Positions 1-5,161 are shown, counted from the stretch's first letter. The stretch: 5,769 nucleotides of DNA from Sphingobium sp. (GCA_030148625.1 JASBTC010000154.1:1-5769); one strand, 5' to 3'. Numbers and translations: made by a program. Notes: generated by a model not told the origin, from the letters alone.

Positions 1-704
1 GCTTTGCCGATCGCGGGCTGATTGAGACGCGGGACGATCCCAGCCATGGCCGCCACCAGCTGCTTTCTCTCACCGATGAGGGGAAAGCGGCTTTCGGGGC
101 ATTGGAAGCCAACACCGTTGAGGCCGTGGCGGGTCTGCTGGCCGCGCTGCCGGCGTTTCGGCGGCGACGCCTGATCGCCGCGACGGAAAAGATCAGGGCG
201 ATTTTCGAAGCCGGAACCGAACCGACAGTCCAACTGCGCGATCTCAGACCCGGCGATCTTGGGCGGGTGACGGAGAGGCAGGCGATCCTTTACGCGGAGG
301 AATATGGCTGGAACCAGGACTATGAGGCGCTCGTGGCGGGGATTCTCGCCGATTTCCACAAGTCTTTCGATCCCTCCCGGGAGGCAGCCTGGATCGCGGA
401 AATGGATGGCCTCATGGTCGGTTCAATCTTTCTGGTTCGCGGCGAAACGCCGGAGGTCGCCAGGCTGAGACTGCTTTATGTGGAACCGGATGCGCGGGGG
501 GCGGGCGTCGGCAGGATGCTGGTCGACGCCTGCATCCGGCGAGCCCGGGAAACAGGATATGCGCGGCTGGACCTATGGACCAACACCATCCTGGTCGCGG
601 CGCGCAATATCTACCGGCGCGCTGGCTTCACACTTGTCGACGAAGCGCCCCATCATTCCTTCGGCCATGACCTTGTCGGGCAAAGCTGGTCGCTCACATT
701 GTGA
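1..704 (+). CDS. MarR-GNAT fusion: regulator/N-acetyltransferase, 5' end outside window
   Basis: The reading frame is open from base 3 and ends at TGA 702-704, leaving 233 visible residues. A start at TTG 102 would cut into a domain, so the gene begins upstream of the window. Visible residues 1-35 match the wing and last helix of a MarR winged helix (GLIETRDDPSHGR, then LSLTDEGKAAF). Residues about 76-233 form a GNAT acetyltransferase domain: the acetyl-CoA pyrophosphate loop RGAGVG lies at about 165-170 after the strand LRLLYVEPD, and the late-domain signature ARNIYRRAGF lies at about 200-209. The family is known as bifunctional HTH regulator/GNAT proteins; the acetyl acceptor and the genes controlled cannot be read from sequence. 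No clear intrinsic terminator follows. The 253-base gap to the next ORF suggests that it is not in the hydrolase operon. Confidence 0.9.
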   Translation, partial: FADRGLIETRDDPSHGRHQLLSLTDEGKAAFGALEANTVEAVAGLLAALPAFRRRRLIAATEKIRAIFEAGTEPTVQLRDLRPGDLGRVTERQAILYAEEYGWNQDYEALVAGILADFHKSFDPSREAAWIAEMDGLMVGSIFLVRGETPEVARLRLLYVEPDARGAGVGRMLVDACIRRARETGYARLDLWTNTILVAARNIYRRAGFTLVDEAPHHSFGHDLVGQSWSLTL

Positions 705-957
705 GGGCAGACAGATATTGGCATCGCGCTGCGAATTGCAGCACGTCGACGCGCCCCACGATTTCAGGCAGTTGACCAGGGCCCTTGGCCTAGCCGCAAA
801 GATGAGGATTGAGGGTAGCTGTTCATCAATCGTTCTTTCCGTCCACTTCCGTCGGCATTTGACCGCGATCCCCGCTGCACTGGTTAAAAAAATACATTGA
901 CTGCATAATTCTATATTCGCATTGTTCCTGCTGGTATTGGAAGCAGGAGAGGATATC
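705..957. other. Intergenic region without a recognisable gene
   Basis: No frame on either strand shows a convincing protein; the open frames here are arginine- and cysteine-rich shadows. Small symmetric elements are visible: GCTGC-GAATT-GCAGC at 728-742, and GATTGA (807-812) facing TCAATC (826-831) across 13 bases. Neither is followed by a T-run, so neither looks like an intrinsic terminator. Composition becomes AT-rich from about 884 to 925, which is where promoter activity for the downstream operon is most likely. No copy of the TGTC-N8-GACA dyad found elsewhere in the window is present here. Confidence 0.6.
881..909 (+). promoter_or_regulatory. Candidate promoter of the leader-hydrolase-regulator operon
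   Basis: CATAAT at 904-909 matches TATAAT at five of six positions. TGGTTA at 881-886 is a poor -35 at 17 bp spacing. Alternatives in the same AT-rich stretch are TTGACC (859-864) with the extended -10 TGGTTAAAA (881-889), or the isolated TTGACT at 897-902. The sequence supports a promoter region but does not settle which hexamers are used. It lies about 50 bases before the leader ORF start. Confidence 0.35.
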
Positions 958-1029
958 ATGCCAGCCGCAGCGGCAGCGCTCATTCCAAGCCACGAACCGG
1001 CTTCCCCCACCGGAAAATACTGGCCATGA
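958..1029 (+). CDS. 23-residue leader ORF, coupled to the hydrolase
   Basis: ATG 958 is preceded by AGGAG (945-949) at 8 nt spacing, the best-placed ribosome site in this part of the window. The peptide begins MPAAAAALIP and ends GKYWP, then TGA at 1027-1029. The stop overlaps the hydrolase start as ATGA (ATG 1026-1028), while the hydrolase has only a weak purine stretch (CGGAAAA) of its own. This arrangement is the classic one for translational coupling. The peptide resembles no family I recognise; it has no obvious signal peptide or membrane segment. A Pro codon just before UGA is known to slow termination in some regulatory leaders, which is a hint only. It may simply serve to deliver ribosomes to the hydrolase. 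Confidence 0.55.
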   Translation: MPAAAAALIPSHEPASPTGKYWP

Positions 1030-2069
1030 CGGCGGCGACTCCGTTCGGCGAGCACGATCTTCCGTCACCGTTCGGCGAACATGATTTTCCGTCCGTCATT
1101 GAGAGCGACATTGACCTTGGCCGCGTCGATCCGGCGCTCCGGCCCATTCTTGCAAAGGTGCCGGCGATCGATGTGAGCGCCGCGACCCTGCCGCTGATAC
1201 GATCCCTCCGCCAGGATCAGTTGCTGCCCGAGCCCGCACCGCAACCTGTCGAGCGCTGCATTGCCGGTCTCGACGGCGATCCCGATGTCGCGATCCTGGT
1301 GACCGACGGGCGCCGCGGTCGGGGCGGGCGCCCAGCGGTGCTTCATCTGCATGGCGGCGGCTTCGTGTTGGGGAGCGCGGCGCAGGAAGCGGTGCTGGCG
1401 CAGGCCTATGCCGAAGCGATCGGCGGCGTCGTCGTCTCGGTCGATTACCGCCTCGCCCCCGAGACCCCTTATCCCGGAGCGCTTCGCGACAATTATGCGG
1501 CGCTTAGCTGGCTGCATCGCAATGCGGAAAGCCTCGGCGTCGATCGGGACCGGATCGCCGTGGCCGGGGCGAGCGCCGGTGGCGGACATGCGGCGATGCT
1601 CGCCATCCTCGCGCGCGAGCGCGGCGAATATCCCGTCGCCTATCTGCTGCTGACCTATCCGATGCTCGACGACCGTACGGGCAGCGCCCCCGGCGCATCC
1701 GGTCATATCCTCTGGACGGCGGCATCCAATCGCTTCGGATGGGCTGCCCTGCTGGGGCAGGAATCCGCGGCAGCGCGGGACGGCATCGTGCCAGCAAGGA
1801 TCGGCGATCTCGGCGGGCTGCCGCCGACCTTCATTGGCGTGGGCGAAATCGATCTTTTCGCCGACGAGGATGCGACCTTCGCCCGCCGGTTGAGCGCGGC
1901 CGGGGTGCCCACCGAACTTCATGTCGTGCCCGGCGCCTATCACGGATTCGATCGGCTTGCTCCGGGAACGGCGATCGCGTCGGCATTTTGGCAAAACCTG
2001 CTCGCGGCGTTGCGCCGGGGCGTCGGTGTGGCGCAAGAGGCGGAGGAGGAGGTGATTTTTTCCAGTTGA
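1026..2069 (+). CDS. Alpha/beta-hydrolase, HSL-type (family IV) esterase
   Basis: A 347-residue serine hydrolase of the alpha/beta-hydrolase fold-3 group, presumably a cytoplasmic carboxylic-ester hydrolase. The oxyanion-hole motif HGGGF is at 109-113 and YRLAPETPYP at 141-150. The nucleophile elbow GASAG at 181-185 has Ser183, with Ala where many relatives have Asp (GDSAG). The acid is probably Asp276 in GEIDLFADED, and the catalytic His is His306 in GAYHGFD. All three triad members are present, so it should be active; the substrate is unknown. ATG 1026 is the only ATG, GTG or TTG in this frame between the upstream stop (906-908) and the conserved region that starts near VDPALRPIL (residue 34). 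Residues 6-23 are a duplicated nonapeptide outside the conserved fold. The C-terminus is acidic (EAEEEV), and its codons contain a perfect SD sequence. Confidence 0.9.
   Translation: MTAATPFGEHDLPSPFGEHDFPSVIESDIDLGRVDPALRPILAKVPAIDVSAATLPLIRSLRQDQLLPEPAPQPVERCIAGLDGDPDVAILVTDGRRGRGGRPAVLHLHGGGFVLGSAAQEAVLAQAYAEAIGGVVVSVDYRLAPETPYPGALRDNYAALSWLHRNAESLGVDRDRIAVAGASAGGGHAAMLAILARERGEYPVAYLLLTYPMLDDRTGSAPGASGHILWTAASNRFGWAALLGQESAAARDGIVPARIGDLGGLPPTFIGVGEIDLFADEDATFARRLSAAGVPTELHVVPGAYHGFDRLAPGTAIASAFWQNLLAALRRGVGVAQEAEEEVIFSS
1041..1094 (+). repeat. 27-bp tandem duplication in the hydrolase N-terminus
   Basis: Units 1041-1067 and 1068-1094 encode PFGEHDLPS and PFGEHDFPS and differ at 4 of 27 bases. 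Three of these are third-position changes, two of them silent (GAG/GAA, CAC/CAT) and one in the final Ser codon (TCA/TCC); the fourth converts CTT to TTT (Leu to Phe). The mostly synonymous divergence implies that the duplication is not brand new and that the reading frame was kept. It lies before the conserved hydrolase fold. Confidence 0.85.
2047..2056 (+). promoter_or_regulatory. Perfect Shine-Dalgarno sequence inside the hydrolase 3' end
   Basis: AGGAGGTGAT is fully complementary to the 16S rRNA tail. It sits in codons for the hydrolase's final EEVI. The only start codon in the regulator frame nearby is TTG 2066-2068, which overlaps the hydrolase stop as TTGA; the distance from AGGAGG is 13 nt, longer than usual. 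ATG 2070 is nearby but out of frame with the regulator. It may load ribosomes for the regulator, or give a 22-residue longer form of it. Confidence 0.5.
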
Positions 2070-2131
2070 ATGCGGGCGTTTGGCCACCGGACGTCTGGAG
2101 AGATGCGGGGTTGGATAGGCAGAGGCAAAAG

Positions 2132-2842
2132 ATGGAAACCGAATTGCGGGTGCATGGCGAGGACCGCCGGCAGCACGCCGCCTTTGATCTGGGCCAGTGG
2201 CTGCCCGATGATGCGCGCGCCGACCTCGAAGCCGCGATGAAGCGACGCAGGTTCGACGCCGGTCAGATCATCTATCTCCAGGAAGAGGAGGGCGGGGAAA
2301 TGTACCGTGTCGGTGCGGGGATCGTGCGGCTGGGGCTCCTGCGCGAGAGCGGCCGCGAGCTTCTCTATTCCTTCTTCTTCGAAGGGGATTATTTCGGCGA
2401 GAGTTCACTGATCGACGGGTTGCCGAGGCCGCATACCGCCGAGGCGCACAGCGATGTCGAACTCGACGTCCTACCCGCAGCAGCGCTCGCGTCGCTCCGC
2501 GCCCGCTATCGTTCGGTCGATGACGCCCTGCTGCGGCTGATGGCGCGGCGGATGCGGGCGCTCAGCAAGACGCTCGCGCAGATGCGCCTCGACGAAATGT
2601 CGAGCCGTGTGGCTTCGGCCCTGATCGGAGCCGCCAGCTGCTATGGATTCCGGACCGACGATGCCTCGCTCCGGCAGGTCATGATGTCGCAGTCGGATCT
2701 TGCCGCGATGGTGGGCGCCTCGCGCCAGTCGGTGAACAAGGTGCTCTCGCGTATGCAGAAAGACGGCCTCGTGCGCGCCGAATATGCCTCGATCGTGATT
2801 GACGATATCGTCGGACTCGGGCGGGTCGCGCAGGCGGCCTGA
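2132..2842 (+). CDS. Crp/Fnr-family transcriptional regulator
   Basis: A 236-residue cytoplasmic DNA-binding protein of normal Crp family length. Residues about 18-120 are a cyclic-nucleotide-type beta-roll: [16 protein letters not shown] (55-70), then [21 protein letters not shown] (85-105), with the Gly-Glu and Arg of a phosphate-binding-cassette-like loop. A long dimerisation helix covers about 127-165. The C-terminal HTH is about 185-215, with recognition helix [12 protein letters not shown] starting at Ser197. Cysteine occurs once (Cys170), so there is no Fnr-type iron-sulfur ligand set. The effector is unknown; cAMP cannot be assumed. I chose ATG 2132 for its AGAGG at 2121-2125 and the family's usual short N-terminus; TTG 2066 with a perfect but distant SD is the alternative. 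It follows the hydrolase by 62 bases, so it is likely co-transcribed. Confidence 0.88.
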   Translation: METELRVHGEDRRQHAAFDLGQWLPDDARADLEAAMKRRRFDAGQIIYLQEEEGGEMYRVGAGIVRLGLLRESGRELLYSFFFEGDYFGESSLIDGLPRPHTAEAHSDVELDVLPAAALASLRARYRSVDDALLRLMARRMRALSKTLAQMRLDEMSSRVASALIGAASCYGFRTDDASLRQVMMSQSDLAAMVGASRQSVNKVLSRMQKDGLVRAEYASIVIDDIVGLGRVAQAA

Positions 2843-3486
2843 GCGCGGGCGCATTTGCCACCCTCTCGGCCATCGAAGACGCGGACGGATCGGCGACCGC
2901 TATCCCGTGCGACGTCGTCGACGAGGCCGCGGTCGCGGCCCTGTTCGCCGATATCGAAACCCGCTTCGGACGGATCGACCTTCTGTTCAACAATGCCGGC
3001 ATCGCTTCGCCGCCGGGCGTCATCGACGACATCGACGTCGCCGCCTGGCGGCGTGTTATCGATGTCAACCTGACTGGTTCCTTCCTCTGCGCGCGCCAGG
3101 CCTTCGGGCTGATGCGGCGGCAGACGCCGCGCGGCGGCCGGATCATCAACAACGGATCGATCTCTGCCCATAGTCCGCGCCCGATGAGCGCCCCCTATAC
3201 GGCATCGAAACATGCAATCACCGGTCTGACCAAGACGCTGTCGCTTGACGGACGGGCCTTCGACATCGCCTGCGGCCAGATCGACATCGGCAATGCCGCG
3301 AGCGACATCGCACGCGCCATCGGCGCGGGCGTACCGCAGGCGAATGGCGAGATCCGGCCCGAACCCTTGATCGATGTGGAAATCGTCGCGCAATCGGTAC
3401 TGCATATGGCGCAGCTACCGCTGGACGCCAATGTGCAGTTCCTGACGGTCATGGCGACGAAAATGCCCTTCGTCGGCCGCGGCTGA
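2843..3486 (+). pseudogene. 5'-truncated short-chain dehydrogenase/reductase
   Basis: The frame is open from 2803 to TGA 3484-3486, and SDR similarity begins right after the regulator's stop (2840-2842). From Ala 2845 there are 213 residues: CDVVDE (22-27), NNAG (49-52), NVNLTG-like DVNLTG (73-78), catalytic Ser105 in NNGSIS, and Tyr118 and Lys122 in YTASK. The C-terminus [11 protein letters not shown] looks natural. The first strand-helix unit with the cofactor-binding TGxxxGxG motif is missing, roughly 40 residues by comparison with classical SDRs. No ATG, GTG or TTG opens the frame before ATG 3112, which would give a 124-residue C-terminal stub. Codon use is still coding-like and no internal stops have accumulated, so the truncation looks recent. 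A functional enzyme is unlikely, since it cannot form the NAD(P) site. Confidence 0.85.
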
Positions 3487-3498
3487 CCCATCAGCCGC
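3479..3498. terminator. Hairpin containing both convergent stop codons
   Basis: GCGGCTGA (3479-3486) and TCAGCCGC (3491-3498) pair perfectly around a CCCA loop. The TGA in the left arm is the stop of the truncated SDR; the TCA in the right arm is the stop of the minus-strand gene remnant. It could act as a bidirectional transcription barrier, but neither side has a T-run, so an intrinsic terminator is not proven. Confidence 0.5.
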
Positions 3499-3590
3499 AC
3501 CGCGCGATGTCGGTCAATGCATCGGCCCAGGGCGTCCAGCGCTTGTCGGACCCGTTGTTGACCCACGCCATGCGGTTGCGCATGAAGTCG
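3491..3590 (-). pseudogene. 3' end of an unidentified minus-strand gene
   Basis: Read on the minus strand from 3590 to the TGA at 3493-3491 this encodes about 32 residues, starting DFMRNRMAWVNNG and ending WADALTDIARCG. By my count 31 of 33 codons end in G or C, as in the intact genes here, while upstream of 3590 in this frame (towards 3630) that bias is lost. The residues look like a natural C-terminus: Trp-rich, mixed charge, no runs. I do not recognise the family. The rest of the gene is absent, so it is a remnant, convergent with the truncated SDR. Confidence 0.55.
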
Positions 3591-3598
3591 GTTGCGCA
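3573..3598 (+). repeat. 10-bp direct repeat at the edge of the minus-strand remnant
   Basis: CGGTTGCGCA occurs at 3573-3582 and again at 3589-3598, separated by 6 bases. The coding-like signal of the minus-strand remnant stops at about the second copy, so the repeat may mark the deletion or recombination endpoint. Confidence 0.6.
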
Positions 3599-3600
3599 GC

Positions 3601-3612
3601 TCGTTCGAACGA
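3601..3612. repeat. 12-bp perfect palindrome
   Basis: TCGTTCGAACGA is its own reverse complement. It lies 34 bases before the TGTC-N8-GACA dyad and 124 bases before the SDR start. It might be a second operator, but no other copy is seen and chance is possible. Confidence 0.4.
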
Positions 3613-3646
3613 CTCGCCGTCGGCGTGCGGCAGCCGGATTTGTCAA

Positions 3647-3666
3647 ACTGTCTTCCAGGTGACAGT
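3647..3666. promoter_or_regulatory. Dyad operator 1, ACTGTC-N8-GACAGT, Crp/Fnr-type geometry
   Basis: A perfect 6-bp inverted repeat with an 8-base centre, in the noncoding region 69 bases before the intact SDR. Read as five-base arms it is TGTCT-N6-TGACA, the spacing of Crp-family sites. The same dyad recurs at 5050-5069 before the MFS gene and nowhere else in the window. The Crp-like regulator of this locus is the obvious candidate to bind it; that is inference. Confidence 0.65.
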
Positions 3667-3684
3667 CTTGGCCGGGTTTCGTCT

Positions 3685-3690
3685 TGTACT
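3685..3690 (+). promoter_or_regulatory. Candidate -10 hexamer for the intact SDR
   Basis: TGTACT matches TATAAT at four of six positions. With transcription starting near 3697, the centre of operator 1 falls at about -40.5 to -41.5, the position of class II Crp activation, and no good -35 hexamer is present. That fits an activator-dependent promoter, but the hexamer is weak on its own. Confidence 0.35.
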
Positions 3691-3735
3691 CGCGACACGG
3701 CGACAGGCGGTTTGACCGGAAGAGGAGTGGATAGA

Positions 3736-4608
3736 ATGTCCGAATTTACGGGACGTACGGCATGGATCACCGGGGCAGGGTCTGGTATCGGCCGGGCATT
3801 GGCGGTCGAGATGGCACGAAGAGGCGCTCGCCTGATCCTCTCCGGCCGCAATCATGATGCGCTGGAAGAGGTCGCGCGCAGCCTTGGCGGGGACCCGCTA
3901 CAGCTTCCGTTCGAGGCGACCGACGAAACCCGCCTGCCGGCCGTCGTCCAAGCCGCAATCGCCTGGTCCGGCGGCATCGACATCCTCGTCAACAATGCAG
4001 GTATCACGCAGCGCAGCCTCGCGATCGACACGCAGTTCTCCGTCTATCGCAAGCTGATGGAGGTCGATTTCTTCGCACCGGTCCATCTGACGCGGCTGCT
4101 GCTTCCCCACATGATCGAACGGCGGAGCGGACATATCGCGGTCGTGAACTCGATCGCCGGAAAGATCGGTGCGCCTCTGCGATCAGGCTACAGCGCGGCA
4201 AAACATGCATGTGTCGGCTATTTCGACGCGCTGCGCGGCGAGATCGAAACCGCCTATGGCATCCATGTCAGCACCATTTTCCCCGGCTCGACGCGAACCA
4301 ATATTGCCGCCGCCGCGGTGTCTGGCGACGGCAGCATCCGTGGGCGGTCGGATGGCAATATCGACAACGGGATGGCGCCCGAAACGGTCGCATCGGCGAT
4401 CGCCGACGGGCTGGCCGAACGGCGCCGCGAAATCATCGTCGCCGAAGGTGTCGAGGCGCAGGCGCTTGCGCTTCGTGCCAGCGACCCCGAACGCCTGTTC
4501 GCTTTCTTAGCGGACGAGGGCAGGCGGCTGGCCGAGGCGCAGGCGGACACTCCTCCCGGCGAGCTGCCCGAACCCACGAATATCCAGGGAACGGCATTCA
4601 CGATCTGA
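3736..4608 (+). CDS. Classical SDR oxidoreductase, DHRS7-like
   Basis: A 290-residue cytosolic NAD(P)-dependent alcohol/ketone oxidoreductase. The cofactor motif TGAGSGIG is at 12-19. SGRN at 37-40 has Arg39 after the second strand, which favours NADP(H). NNAG is at 86-89, the catalytic Ser is Ser139 in NSIAG, and Tyr152 and Lys156 lie in GYSAAKHA; PGSTRT (183-188) follows. The run KHACVGYFDALRGEI resembles the DHRS7 branch of classical SDRs, and a tail of about 50 residues extends past the core. The substrate is unknown. Start ATG 3736 has AGAGGAG (3721-3727) 8 nt upstream; the frame is open further upstream to before 3592, but that part lacks SDR similarity and contains the operator. The gene is preceded by operator 1 and appears to be transcribed on its own. 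Confidence 0.92.
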   Translation: MSEFTGRTAWITGAGSGIGRALAVEMARRGARLILSGRNHDALEEVARSLGGDPLQLPFEATDETRLPAVVQAAIAWSGGIDILVNNAGITQRSLAIDTQFSVYRKLMEVDFFAPVHLTRLLLPHMIERRSGHIAVVNSIAGKIGAPLRSGYSAAKHACVGYFDALRGEIETAYGIHVSTIFPGSTRTNIAAAAVSGDGSIRGRSDGNIDNGMAPETVASAIADGLAERRREIIVAEGVEAQALALRASDPERLFAFLADEGRRLAEAQADTPPGELPEPTNIQGTAFTI

Positions 4609-4660
4609 TCATTCAAATGCACACGCGGCTCGATGTGATCCTCGCCGCCGAACGCGCCGC

Positions 4661-4804
4661 TTATATGGCATGGACGGAGGCGCCGGCTGCGGCTTGCGCT
4701 TCGGCGATCTTCAGCGGCGGTACGCCGAAATTTTCGGCGGTCAGCATCCTGCGCTTGCGCTCGCCCGGCTGCGCCTGGGGGAAGGCGACGGTATAATACT
4801 GCTT
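4661..4804 (-). pseudogene. Probable type-B carboxylesterase internal fragment (minus strand)
   Basis: Minus-strand reading from 4804 gives 47 residues beginning KQYYTVAFPQAQ, then MLTAENFGVPPLKIAEAQ and AAAGASVHAI before TAA (4663-4661). The pattern 'Phe-x-x-Pro-(x)n-Ala-Glu-Ala-Gln-(x)n-Gly-x-x-Val' resembles the region of type-B carboxylesterases that leads into the Tyr-x-Phe-Asp strand. Here a stop comes exactly where that strand should follow. Upstream, about 4805-4901, coding bias continues in another minus frame (AVLYSPEDAARPVIWMMLLD), which I do not recognise; a frameshift or a junction lies near 4804. The fragment has no catalytic residues and cannot be functional. The family assignment is tentative. 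Confidence 0.4.
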
Positions 4805-4904
4805 CGGCCGCCGGGAGGTCGAGGAGCATCATCCAGATGACCGGCCTCGCCGCATCCTCGGGGGAATAAAGAACCGCCATTCGTCGCGCGTTTAGCCGGC
4901 CAGG

Positions 4905-5045
4905 ATGGCGATGTCACACGCTTACGACCGCGAGACGCGCAACACGATGACCATCGACCGGAATTCGCGGCTCGAGCGCGATCCGAACAAGGCCGAGCGG
5001 ACGATCTGGAGCCGCACATTCGAATGGAAAGCCGGCTACGCCTGA
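4905..5045 (+). pseudogene. Probable type-B carboxylesterase C-terminal fragment (plus strand)
   Basis: The frame is open from 4896 and ends at TGA 5043-5045. From ATG 4905 it encodes 46 residues: MAMSHA, then YDRETRNTMTIDRNSRLERD and PNKAERTIW, ending EWKAGYA. The pattern 'YD-x-x-x-R-x-TM-x-x-D-(x)n-SR-(x)n-DP-(x)n-ER-x-x-W' is the usual C-terminal tail of type-B carboxylesterases. MSHA joined directly to YDRETR suggests that about 20-25 residues between the last helix and the tail were deleted. There is no good Shine-Dalgarno and no catalytic residue, so this is a remnant, not a small gene. It points opposite to the 4661-4804 fragment. Confidence 0.5.
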
Positions 5046-5049
5046 TCCC

Positions 5050-5069
5050 ACTGTCGCCTGCCCGACAAT
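5050..5069. promoter_or_regulatory. Dyad operator 2, ACTGTC-N8-GACAAT, Crp/Fnr-type geometry
   Basis: It matches operator 1 at 11 of 12 arm positions with the same 8-base centre. Written as five-base arms it is TGTCG-N6-CGACA, a perfect palindrome at 5052-5067. It lies 92 bases before the MFS start and just after the carboxylesterase remnant's stop. A -10 at the class II distance (about 5089-5094) would be the poor GGTTAGGGCT stretch, so the promoter itself is unclear. Confidence 0.65.
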
Positions 5070-5111
5070 TTGGTTCGCCGGTAGCGGTTAGGGCTGGATC
5101 AATGCGACTGA

Positions 5112-5130
5112 CGCTTCGACGACGGAAGCG
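5112..5130. promoter_or_regulatory. Inverted repeat in the MFS 5' untranslated region
   Basis: CGCTTC (5112-5117) pairs with GAAGCG (5125-5130) around seven bases, 31 bases before the MFS start. It could be a second operator or an mRNA hairpin upstream of the ribosome site. It has no other copy in the window. Confidence 0.35.
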
Positions 5131-5161
5131 ACACCGTTCGCGGCCGTAGAGGGGACACAGG

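Noticed and set aside
807..831. GATTGA/TCAATC inverted repeat as an Fnr-type box
   Set aside because: The spacing of 13 bases does not fit an Fnr or Crp site, and no second copy exists.
1065..2087. Long minus-strand open frame opposite the hydrolase
   Set aside because: It is the antisense shadow of a GC-rich gene; the plus strand carries a complete catalytic triad and fold motifs.
2070..2240. 56-codon ORF starting at ATG 2070 behind the perfect SD
   Set aside because: It is Arg-, Gly- and Trp-rich with poor third-position GC and overlaps the regulator in another frame; no recognisable motif.
3112..3486. Internal ATG giving a 124-residue protein
   Set aside because: It begins in the middle of the SDR fold, lacks a convincing ribosome site and is better explained as part of the truncated gene.
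4723..4739. 17-base palindrome CGCCGAAATTTTCGGCG
   Set aside because: It falls inside the minus-strand carboxylesterase-like codons for TAENFGV and can arise from them; no T-run, and not near a promoter.
4618..4797. 59-codon plus-strand ORF (MHTRLDVILAAER...)
   Set aside because: It lacks a good SD and lies opposite the minus-strand piece with better protein-like content; it is more likely the shadow.
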